Assembly (NCBI GenBank): GCA_023429565.1
Contig: JAEZDJ010000051.1
Location: 1-5,131 of the forward strand
Direction: 5' to 3'
DNA: 5,131 nt
From: Actinomycetes bacterium
GTDB lineage: Bacteria > Actinomycetota > Coriobacteriia > Coriobacteriales > Eggerthellaceae
Part shown: in pieces, positions 1 to 4,823 of the stretch
Position numbering within the stretch: position 1 is the stretch's first letter
Layout of the letters: every line of letters begins with the position of its first letter
The notes under the pieces: model-generated
Told to the model about the DNA's origin: nothing
Database searches by the model: none
The model's input: only the letters and a program-made list of their open reading frames with translations
Translations under genes and position numbers: made by a program

Positions 1-61
1 AGCTCGTCTTTCCGTTGCGTTTTGTCTTGCCCCCGCACGCAGGGCACTTCACTCTTTTCAT
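1..61 (-). CDS. Transposase, N-terminal fragment (IS1249/IS256-like), cut by window edge
   Basis: Only the first 20 codons are visible: an ATG at 61 reading leftward and running off the window. The peptide has the pattern K-CPACGGKTKRNGKTS. A CPxCG knuckle followed by a basic KRNGKTS stretch is the usual start of zinc-finger-bearing IS transposases of the IS1249 type (IS256 superfamily, DDE nucleases that cut and join IS ends). The second half of the zinc finger and the catalytic domain would lie outside the window, so it is unknown whether the gene is intact. There is no in-frame ATG upstream of 61 and the ribosome site in front is weak. A TATAAT box sits 22 bases upstream and a repeated putative IS end lies 73-89 bases upstream, which fits the 5' end of an IS. 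The family call rests on a short peptide. Another zinc-ribbon transposase family, or a non-transposase zinc-ribbon protein, remains possible. Confidence 0.6.
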   Translation of the reverse strand, partial: MKRVKCPACGGKTKRNGKTS

Positions 62-82
62 GGACTCGATTGAACCATGAGG

Positions 83-112
83 ATTATAAGAGCGTGCTTT
101 TCGATCTGTGAC
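83..112 (-). promoter_or_regulatory. Candidate promoter of the transposase
   Basis: On the minus strand a perfect TATAAT (83-88) is preceded, at 18 bp spacing, by GTCACA (107-112), which matches four of six bases of the -35 consensus. It would start transcription about 15 bases before the transposase ATG, giving a short leader. A perfect TTGACA at 119-124 lies too far upstream (30 bp) to pair with this -10 box. The call is by consensus matching only. Confidence 0.4.
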
Positions 113-133
113 CTGCGCTGTCAAGCCAGAATC

Positions 134-150
134 GGACACACATTCTTGCC
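134..150. repeat. 17-bp direct repeat, copy 1 (putative IS end or transposase site)
   Basis: GGACACACATTCTTGCC occurs here and again, identically, at 224-240. Read from the minus strand, the direction of the transposase, it is GGCAAGAATGTGTGTCC. A GG start and a run rich in GTGT are compatible with an IS256-type terminal inverted repeat. This copy lies 73 bases upstream of the transposase start. The opposite end of the element is outside the window, so no inverted partner or target-site duplication can be checked. Confidence 0.55.
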
Positions 151-223
151 GACCTGTTGAAAACCGCTTTGACTTTTAACGCACTTTTTTTCGAAGGACT
201 ATCAGGTGTGATGGCTTCAAAAT

Positions 224-240
224 GGACACACATTCTTGCC
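224..240. repeat. 17-bp direct repeat, copy 2
   Basis: This is an exact second copy of the sequence at 134-150, in the same orientation, with starts 90 bp apart. The flanks of the two copies differ except for scattered bases, so the repeat is sharply bounded. It may be the true outer end of the IS, with the inner copy being a subterminal transposase-binding site, or the remnant end of a second, earlier insertion. The chromosomal hydrolase gene ends 50 bases further right. Confidence 0.55.
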
Positions 241-250
241 TATAACCCAC

Positions 251-285
251 CGGCTTGGCTCCGGGAAACAGCAAGCCCCAAGCCG
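251..285 (-). terminator. Hairpin downstream of the HAD gene, possible weak terminator
   Basis: A perfect 8-bp stem, CGGCTTGG (251-258) with CCAAGCCG (278-285), encloses a 19-base loop. It lies just past the stop of the hydrolase gene in the direction of its transcription, where a terminator or 3'-end stabilising structure would be expected. There is no U-tract on the minus strand after the stem (the sequence runs GTGGGTTATAGG), so it is not a canonical intrinsic terminator. Confidence 0.3.
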
Positions 286-290
286 TGCGG

Positions 291-989
291 TCACTTCATC
301 AAGCGAGACACCTCGGCAAGCGTTTTCAGGCGTTCATAACCGCAGTTGATTTCCGATCCATCCCGATCAATGATGAGAGGGTGTATGCCGGCAGCGGATG
401 CGCCGTCGCCATCGGCATCGGGACGGTCACCCACATGTATCGCATTGGAAGAAGCGATGTTCAGACGTTCCAAGGCGAGCTCGAATATGATCGGATCAGG
501 CTTGCGATACCCGACATTCGCGGATGAGATGACCAGATCGAAATAGGGCAGCAACCTCAGATCTCGAAGGAGGCTTTCGAGCTCCGCGTCCCAGTTCGAG
601 ACAACCGCAAGCACAGCCCCTTCTTCCTTCAGGCCCTTCAGACACGGCAGAACGTCGGGATAGGGCTGCCAATGATCCGCACGGCGATACGCCTCATGCA
701 CGGCCTGAGCCATGCCCTCAGCGTCTTGCACGATGCCGAGAGCATGGCTCAGGTAACGGTACTGGTCAAGCCAGATGGCGACCGAGCCTTCGTGGGAGCA
801 CCAGAAATCACCGTCGCGAAGGTACTCCGCCTCATAGAAGGCTTCCATGGCCGGCATGTGAGGCTCGACATCCTGGACGGTGAGCCCATGCCCACGTTCA
901 CCGGCAATCCTGGCAAACGTTTCTTCCACCGAAGGGCAAGGATGCAGCAGCGTGGCGCCGACATCGAACAGGATCGCATCCACCATCAT
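291..989 (-). CDS. HAD-superfamily hydrolase with an altered motif I
   Basis: A predicted 232-aa soluble haloacid dehalogenase (HAD) fold hydrolase, probably a small-molecule phosphatase of unknown substrate. Motif I is FDVGATL with the candidate nucleophile Asp9. The usual second Asp (DxD) is replaced by Gly11. Motif II is VVSNWD with Ser131, motif III is YRKPDP with Lys163, and motif IV is GDRPDADGDGA with Asp188 and Asp193. The helical stretch at roughly residues 17-100 fits a C1 cap. Length is normal for this group. I chose the ATG at 989 because it lies one base after the CDF stop and GAGGA (995-999) sits five bases upstream. An ATG at 986 is almost as good. The longer reading from a TTG at 1037 runs through the CDF 3' end and is unlikely. 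Translational coupling to the CDF exporter suggests co-expression. Loss of the DxD general acid is also seen in DxGGT-type HAD proteins, so it may lower or change activity rather than abolish it. Confidence 0.9.
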   Translation of the reverse strand: MMVDAILFDVGATLLHPCPSVEETFARIAGERGHGLTVQDVEPHMPAMEAFYEAEYLRDGDFWCSHEGSVAIWLDQYRYLSHALGIVQDAEGMAQAVHEAYRRADHWQPYPDVLPCLKGLKEEGAVLAVVSNWDAELESLLRDLRLLPYFDLVISSANVGYRKPDPIIFELALERLNIASSNAIHVGDRPDADGDGASAAGIHPLIIDRDGSEINCGYERLKTLAEVSRLMK

Positions 990-990
990 G

Positions 991-1899
991 TCATTCCTCA
1001 TGGCCGTCATCGGGCTCAATGTGAACCAACACCTCAATGACGTTGGGAAAGCGCGTCTCTATCATTCCCTCGACGTCGTCGGCAAGCGCATGGGCGTCAC
1101 TCACGGTCATGCGAGGCGCGACAAGCACGTGCAAATCAGCGTACACCTCCCCTTCGGTTCCCCTGGTTCGGATGCGGTGCACGTGACGAACGCCCGGAAC
1201 AGACAGCGCCGCCTGCCGCACCTCTTCCTCTGGGATGCGCGCCCGGTCAGACAAGGTGGCCAAAGCATGTCTGAACACGTCATAAGCCGTTGCCAAAATG
1301 GCGACCGTCACAACAAGTGCCATGAGGGGGTCTGCCATGGGAAAGCCCAGCGCGACCGCGGCAAGTCCCACGATGACGCCAATGGAGACAAGAGCATCGG
1401 ACAAGGTGTGGTTCGCATCCGCCGCAAGGACTTCGCTCTTCAGCCGCTTGGCACAGCGGCGCTCGTACAACGTCACGCCAACATTCACGGCAAGCGTGAC
1501 CACCATGACCACAAACGAGAGCAACGTGACTTCAGCCGTATAGATGCCTGATGAGAGTTTCGCGACAGCACTTGACCCAACCTCGAACGCCGCAAGCAAA
1601 AGCAGAATGCCAATGACTAGGCTCGCATATGTTTCAAACTTGGCATGGCCATAAGGATGCCCTTGGTCAGCCGGACGCGCAGCCAATGCTATGCCCACGA
1701 GGCCGACCACATTGCCCATGGAGTCAAAAACGGAATGGATGCCATCGGCCTGCATGGAAGCCGATCCGCTGACGGTACCGTAAACATACTTGGCCGCAGC
1801 GACGAAAAGGTTCAGGAACAGGACAGCCCAGAGCACCCGTCTGATGGAACGCATACGATCCGATACGGGATTCTTGGAAAGCATCGCCCTTTGCGGCAT
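991..1899 (-). CDS. Cation diffusion facilitator (CDF) metal exporter
   Basis: A 302-aa inner-membrane antiporter of the CDF family (COG0053-like) that exports divalent metal in exchange for protons. Six membrane helices are visible at about residues 23-43, 50-74, 91-112, 122-144, 167-185 and 191-212. The transport site is shown by HSVFD in helix 2 (His55, Asp59) and HTLSD in helix 5 (His164, Asp168), an HxxxD/HxxxD pair usual in zinc-type members. Loop 2-3 has the family signature HPYGHAKFE (81-89). The tail, about 222-297, is the cytoplasmic dimerisation domain with His residues (VRHVHRIRTRG, YADLHVLV, EVLVHIEP). There is no His-rich loop. The start at 1899 is preceded by AAAGGGGTG at about seven bases. 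An upstream extension would read into the tRNA gene and is not real. The gene follows the tRNA-Leu terminator by 60 bases with no clear promoter, and couples to the HAD gene. Zinc is likely, but iron, cobalt or manganese cannot be excluded. Confidence 0.95.
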   Translation of the reverse strand: MPQRAMLSKNPVSDRMRSIRRVLWAVLFLNLFVAAAKYVYGTVSGSASMQADGIHSVFDSMGNVVGLVGIALAARPADQGHPYGHAKFETYASLVIGILLLLAAFEVGSSAVAKLSSGIYTAEVTLLSFVVMVVTLAVNVGVTLYERRCAKRLKSEVLAADANHTLSDALVSIGVIVGLAAVALGFPMADPLMALVVTVAILATAYDVFRHALATLSDRARIPEEEVRQAALSVPGVRHVHRIRTRGTEGEVYADLHVLVAPRMTVSDAHALADDVEGMIETRFPNVIEVLVHIEPDDGHEE

Positions 1900-1959
1900 G
1901 GCTCTCACCCCTTTCCAGTAGCTGTGGCAAGCCTTTCCTTGCAGAAGCCGCCTTCTATG

Positions 1960-1986
1960 AAAAAAGAGAGCCCGTTGGCTCTCTTT
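1960..1986 (-). terminator. Intrinsic terminator after tRNA-Leu
   Basis: A perfect 10-bp stem, AAAGAGAGCC (1963-1972) with GGCTCTCTTT (1977-1986), closes a 4-base loop. Transcribed leftward, the stem is followed by an unbroken T run (six Ts at 1960-1965, three of them inside the stem). It lies 11 bases past the CCA end of the tRNA, so it terminates the tRNA transcript. Read-through would feed the CDF-HAD pair. Confidence 0.88.
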
Positions 1987-1996
1987 CTCAGTTTTC

Positions 1997-2085
1997 TGGT
2001 GTCGGAGGCGGGATTTGAACCCGCACACCCGTTATGTGGGCACTAGCACCTCAAGCTAGCGTGTCTGCCGTTCCACCACTCCGAC
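1997..2085 (-). tRNA. tRNA-Leu (anticodon GAG)
   Basis: An 89-nt class II tRNA with an encoded CCA end (1997-1999). The acceptor stem GTCGGAG pairs perfectly with CTCCGAC, and the discriminator base is A. The anticodon stem CTAGC/GCTAG closes the loop TTGAGGT, giving anticodon GAG (plus-strand positions 2050-2052), which reads leucine codons CUC and CUU. A long variable arm with a CCC/GGG stem and the T arm GCGGG-TTCAAAT-CCCGC complete the fold. It lies directly downstream of secG on the same strand, with its own promoter and terminator. Confidence 0.97.
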
Positions 2086-2111
2086 GAAGCTGCTCAAACG
2101 CAACGCAGGCT

Positions 2112-2140
2112 ATTCTACCGGAAGCGCAGAGCATTGTGAA
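2112..2140 (-). promoter_or_regulatory. Promoter of tRNA-Leu
   Basis: On the minus strand TTCACA (2135-2140) and TAGAAT (2112-2117) are separated by exactly 17 bp, each matching five of six consensus bases of the housekeeping sigma factor. An AT-rich tract (AAAAATTT) lies just upstream and could act as an UP element. Transcription would start near 2105, about 20 bases before the mature tRNA 5' end. The promoter fits wholly between the secG stop and the tRNA. Confidence 0.7.
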
Positions 2141-2152
2141 GGGAAATTTTTG

Positions 2153-2407
2153 CTATTTTGCAATCGTTCCCTGCGGATAGATGACCATGAGCACAATAAG
2201 CGACACCATGAACACAATTGCAAAAATGATGGTGATGCGGTCGAGGTTCTTCTCGACGATACTCGTGCCGGTCTGCGAGGAATACACCGAACTGGCAATC
2301 ATGTCCGATATGCCTGTCCCCTTGCCGGAATGCAGCAGAATGAACACGATGAGGCCGACGCCTGAAACGACGAGCAAGATGAGCGTGATGATGAGGAGCG
2401 GATTCAA
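2153..2407 (-). CDS. secG: Preprotein translocase subunit SecG
   Basis: An 84-aa membrane protein, the small accessory subunit of the SecYEG channel that helps SecA-driven export of unfolded proteins. Two hydrophobic helices, about residues 4-25 and 56-77, flank a cytoplasmic loop with the characteristic HSGKGTGISDM (26-36) and VEKNLDRIT (50-58) patterns. These patterns and the length match actinobacterial-type SecG. The start is a TTG at 2407, preceded at seven bases by GAGAG. There is no suitable ATG. Reading on to a TTG at 2449 would add a charged stretch (RTDIHRTKEERRT) in front of the first helix and would begin at the predicted transcription start, so it is rejected. The gene is followed by tRNA-Leu(GAG) with no terminator between them, so some transcripts may run into the tRNA. 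Confidence 0.95.
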   Translation of the reverse strand: MNPLLIITLILLVVSGVGLIVFILLHSGKGTGISDMIASSVYSSQTGTSIVEKNLDRITIIFAIVFMVSLIVLMVIYPQGTIAK

Positions 2408-2456
2408 GGTTCGTCTCTCTTCTTTCGTTCGATGTATATCGGTACGCAAGTCAACA

Positions 2457-2485
2457 AGTATAGCGAAACGTAACCGTCAGGGCAA
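2457..2485 (-). promoter_or_regulatory. Candidate promoter of secG
   Basis: On the minus strand TTGCCC (2480-2485) and TATACT (2457-2462) are 17 bp apart, matching four and five of six consensus bases. The -35 box falls in the last codons and stop of the MocR gene. A start near 2450 would give a leader of about 43 bases before the TTG start of secG. It suggests secG is expressed independently of the regulator gene upstream. Confidence 0.5.
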
Positions 2486-3922
2486 GCGGGACAAGGTGCA
2501 AAAGCGCGAGGCCTCGCCAGCCGTGTCGAGTTCGTCCCTGAGAACCCTCAAGCCATGCTCAAGACGGCTCACCGCATCCCATGTGGAAAGCGACACGCGC
2601 AAGAACGAACCCGGCGCCTCGCCCGAAACGCGAAACCGGTCGCCATGATAGACACGCACGCCCGCCCTGCGCAAACGCCCTTCAACCTCCGTCGACGACC
2701 CCGGCAGCTCGATTGGCATCCAGCGGAACAGCGGATAGGGAAACGAGGGAGGCGGCAACTCAGGGAACATGCGGTCGTACAGCTCGTTCGTCTCAACCAT
2801 GAGCTGGTGCTTGCGGGCCACGATGCGGGTGGCTCCCCCACTGAATATAAGCTCGGCGATCACCTCGGCGTCAAGCGAGGACGTTTTGACGTTAAGGTTG
2901 AACACAGCGTGCGCAATGCGGTCCCTAAAGCGATTTGAGCAGGCCAGAAATGCGATGCGGAGGCTGTTTGCCAATGTCTTGGTGGTCTCGGCGATGTGGA
3001 TGGTATGGTCGGGCAAAAGGTCAATGAAGCGCGGTGCGACCGGCCTTCCGAGCTCGCCATCCAGACCTTCCACCGTTCCGCCCAGATCATCCTCGACAAC
3101 CACGAGGCCGCGCTGTTTCACCACATGCGCAAGCTCCTCGCGCCGCGTGCCAGGCATGTGCACGGTAGTGGGATTGGCGCAGGTAGGCATCAGGTAGACA
3201 CCTCGCACCTCAACGGAGCGGCACAGCGCATCCAAGGCTTCGGGACGCATGCCGCATGCATCGCCGGCGACGGGAACCAGCTCGATCCCCAGCAGCTTTG
3301 CCAGCTCGATGAAGTTCGGGAAGGTGTAGGCATCCACCGCGATGCGGTCGCCCGCATGGAACAGCGCGCACAGCGTGACGACAAGGCCGTTCTGAACGCC
3401 CGACGTCACCATGACGCAATCGGGCTCGCTGCACACGCCCTTCCAGGACAGCCACCGTCTCCCTGCCTCGATATGATGCGGATAGCCGCAGGGGTTGGAG
3501 TAGTCCATGAGTTTCGGTAGATAGCCCCGCTGCGCCACCGCACGTACGGCTTCCGCCACCATGCCGTCGCATTGATTGAATCCCGTGACCATGCCCAGCT
3601 CGATGCAACCCTCCTCGAAGCCGTCCGCAGTGAGTGTCAGGCCGCCTTTTGCATGCGGGGCGACGAATGTGCCTTTGCCGGTGACGCCATACACGAGCCC
3701 CCGCTCACGAGCAAGCGCGTAGGCGCGCATGACGGTGGATGGATTCAGATCGAGAAAGTCAGACAACTCACGTTGCGGCGGCAGATTCACGCCCACGGCA
3801 AGCTCTCCCGTACGCACGGCTTCCTCCAGCATGTCAGCGAGGCACGCATAATACGGCTTCCGGAGCAAAGCGCGATCAGGTCGCCAGTTCATGGGATAGT
3901 CGTCGAATGAGTTGAACGGCAT
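2477..3922 (-). CDS. MocR-family (GntR/aminotransferase fusion) transcription regulator
   Basis: A 481-aa cytoplasmic DNA-binding regulator. The GntR winged helix-turn-helix covers about residues 16-88, with the signature LPPQRELSDFLDLNPSTVMR (47-66) and the wing VTGKGTFV. A class I aminotransferase-fold domain fills about residues 108-470 and is expected to bind pyridoxal phosphate (PLP) and sense an amine ligand. Lys315 in AETTKTL is the expected Schiff-base lysine, Arg322 in SLRIAF and Asn250 in CANPTT are in the expected places, and EDD (277-279) holds the pyridine-contacting Asp. Oddly, the family's EDDYD-type motif is EDDLGG here, so the Tyr is missing. I chose the ATG at 3922 because GGAG lies nine bases upstream. 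An ATG at 3937 adds five residues and has GAGAG directly abutting it. It is divergent from azlCD across a palindrome-rich region, so it probably controls them. The ligand is unknown; an amino acid exported by AzlCD is a guess. Confidence 0.92.
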   Translation of the reverse strand: MPFNSFDDYPMNWRPDRALLRKPYYACLADMLEEAVRTGELAVGVNLPPQRELSDFLDLNPSTVMRAYALARERGLVYGVTGKGTFVAPHAKGGLTLTADGFEEGCIELGMVTGFNQCDGMVAEAVRAVAQRGYLPKLMDYSNPCGYPHHIEAGRRWLSWKGVCSEPDCVMVTSGVQNGLVVTLCALFHAGDRIAVDAYTFPNFIELAKLLGIELVPVAGDACGMRPEALDALCRSVEVRGVYLMPTCANPTTVHMPGTRREELAHVVKQRGLVVVEDDLGGTVEGLDGELGRPVAPRFIDLLPDHTIHIAETTKTLANSLRIAFLACSNRFRDRIAHAVFNLNVKTSSLDAEVIAELIFSGGATRIVARKHQLMVETNELYDRMFPELPPPSFPYPLFRWMPIELPGSSTEVEGRLRRAGVRVYHGDRFRVSGEAPGSFLRVSLSTWDAVSRLEHGLRVLRDELDTAGEASRFCTLSRLP

Positions 3923-3945
3923 ACGAGTTCGCTCCATCTCTCGTG

Positions 3946-3980
3946 AATGCAATTGCATTGCATGCAATTTCAATATTGCA
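3946..3980. promoter_or_regulatory. Operator-like array of ATTGCA/TGCAAT hexamers
   Basis: Five copies of one hexamer in either orientation lie in 33 bases: TGCAAT 3948-3953, ATTGCA 3952-3957, ATTGCA 3957-3962, TGCAAT 3963-3968 and ATTGCA 3975-3980. They form a perfect 14-bp palindrome (AATGCAATTGCATT, 3946-3959), an overlapping 12-bp palindrome (ATTGCATGCAAT, 3957-3968), and an inverted pair with a 6-bp gap (3963-3980). The array sits in the gap between the MocR gene and azlC, close to the regulator start. It is the natural binding site for this regulator, controlling both directions. Function is inferred from position and symmetry. Confidence 0.72.
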
Positions 3981-4004
3981 TGGTTTTTGTGGCTAGCATA
4001 GCAT
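3976..4004 (+). promoter_or_regulatory. Weak candidate promoter of azlCD
   Basis: TTGCAT (3976-3981) and TAGCAT (3999-4004) are 17 bp apart on the plus strand. The matches to consensus are poor (three and four of six), as might be expected for an activator-dependent promoter. The -35 box overlaps the last operator hexamer, so a bound regulator could touch or block RNA polymerase. The -10 area lies in a short 5-bp tandem repeat (AGCAT AGCAT AGC, 3995-4007), so the exact box is uncertain. Confidence 0.3.
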
Positions 4005-4027
4005 AGCGGACACTGAAACATCCTGAC

Positions 4028-4033
4028 AAGGAG
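4028..4033 (+). promoter_or_regulatory. Ribosome binding site of azlC
   Basis: AAGGAG lies four bases before the ATG at 4038. The match is strong and the spacing slightly short, which supports this start and hence the hydrophilic 30-residue N-terminus of AzlC. Confidence 0.7.
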
Positions 4034-4037
4034 CAGC

Positions 4038-4823
4038 ATGAACGAGACCAGTGATCGCACCAAGCACGCTGCCAGCCTGCCGAACTTCGCCGGCGACGCG
4101 GCAACCAGCACATCGAGGGCCAGGATCGCCTTCCCCTTCGCCTTCAAGCAGACTCTTCCGCTCATGGCCGGCTTCGCACTTTGCGGCCTCTCCTACGGCG
4201 TGTACGTCACATCCATCGGACTGCCTGCCTGGGCCGCCCCGCTCATGGCCTTCTCCATATTTGCCGGATCAGCTGAGTTCGTAGTGGCCGACATGCTGAC
4301 CGCCTCGTTTGCCCCGCTTGCCACGTTCCTCGTCGTGCTCCTGATCAACGCACGTCATTTGTTCTACGGCATTGGCATGCTAGAAAAGCACCGCGGCGCC
4401 GGGCGTCTTCGCGCATTCCTGCGCTATGGCCTCATCGACGAGACGTTTGCGCTCTGCCAGCCGCTCGAAGTGCCCCGAGGCATCGACCGATTCTGGGTGT
4501 ACGCCTGGATCACCGGGCTCAACCTGTTGTACTGGGCAGGATTCGCCGCCGTGGGATCATATGCTGCCTCGCGGTTGCCTGTGGACCTCTCCGGTATCGA
4601 CTTTATCATGAAGGCCCTGTTCATCGTTATCTTCCTGAACTGCTGGACGAGCGAGACGGATCATCGGGCATCGCTCATCGGACTCGGCGCCGCACTCGCG
4701 TGCCTCGTCTCGTTCGGTGGCGAGGGGTTTCTCATGCCAGCGCTTCTGTCCATCGTGGCGCTGTTGTTGCTCCTGCGCAAAAAGCTAGACCACACCGGGC
4801 AGGCAACGGAGGAGACGCGATGA
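4038..4823 (+). CDS. azlC: AzlC-family branched-chain amino acid exporter, large subunit
   Basis: A 261-aa inner-membrane protein of the AzlC (LIV-E, YgaZ-like) family, the large part of a two-component exporter for branched-chain amino acids and, in some bacteria, analogues or methionine. After a hydrophilic N-terminus (1-30) come several hydrophobic segments, with the family patterns FAGSAEF (75-81), INARHLFYG (103-111), DETFAL (134-139) and GIDFIMKALF (186-195). Length is near the usual 230-250 residues, the excess being the N-terminal tail. The C-terminus is short and charged. The stop overlaps the start of azlD (ATGA), a coupled pair as in other azlCD operons. The divergent MocR gene is the likely regulator, unlike Bacillus subtilis, where the Lrp-type AzlB controls azlCD. 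Substrate specificity cannot be read from the sequence. Confidence 0.92.
   Translation: MNETSDRTKHAASLPNFAGDAATSTSRARIAFPFAFKQTLPLMAGFALCGLSYGVYVTSIGLPAWAAPLMAFSIFAGSAEFVVADMLTASFAPLATFLVVLLINARHLFYGIGMLEKHRGAGRLRAFLRYGLIDETFALCQPLEVPRGIDRFWVYAWITGLNLLYWAGFAAVGSYAASRLPVDLSGIDFIMKALFIVIFLNCWTSETDHRASLIGLGAALACLVSFGGEGFLMPALLSIVALLLLLRKKLDHTGQATEETR
4808..4812 (+). promoter_or_regulatory. Ribosome binding site of azlD
   Basis: GGAGG lies inside the 3' end of azlC, seven bases before the azlD ATG at 4820. It fixes the azlD start and shows that azlD has its own initiation site in addition to coupling by the ATGA overlap. Confidence 0.75.

Noticed and set aside
119..124. Perfect TTGACA on the minus strand as the -35 box of the transposase promoter
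   Set aside because: It is 30 bp from the TATAAT box, and no -10 box lies at 16-18 bp from it.
157..339. Small plus-strand open frame of 60 codons in the IS-end region
   Set aside because: It begins at a TTG with no good ribosome site, spans a repeat and runs into the antisense of the HAD 3' end. No recognisable protein.
880..1551. Long plus-strand open frame of 223 codons opposite the CDF and HAD genes
   Set aside because: It is a mirror of the coding strand, rich in His/Arg/Asp with no domain, no ribosome site and no plausible fold. Both genes beneath it are clear.
1900..2028. Extension of the CDF gene to 2028
   Set aside because: The extra residues are translated from the tRNA-Leu 3' end and its terminator. 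The ATG at 1899 has a strong Shine-Dalgarno.
2996..3520. Plus-strand open frame of 174 codons opposite the MocR gene
   Set aside because: It is antisense to a clear aminotransferase domain, with low-complexity composition typical of shadow frames.
3994..4007. Tandem AGCAT repeats (AGCATAGCATAGC) considered as an extra operator
   Set aside because: Only two full units and no symmetry. It overlaps the likely -10 area and is easily explained by chance.
3923..4165. 81-residue N-terminal extension of the MocR frame, including a CPLCYASH stretch that resembles a zinc finger
   Set aside because: It runs through the operator array and antisense to the azlC start. The ATG at 3922 has a good ribosome site and gives the usual GntR N-terminus.
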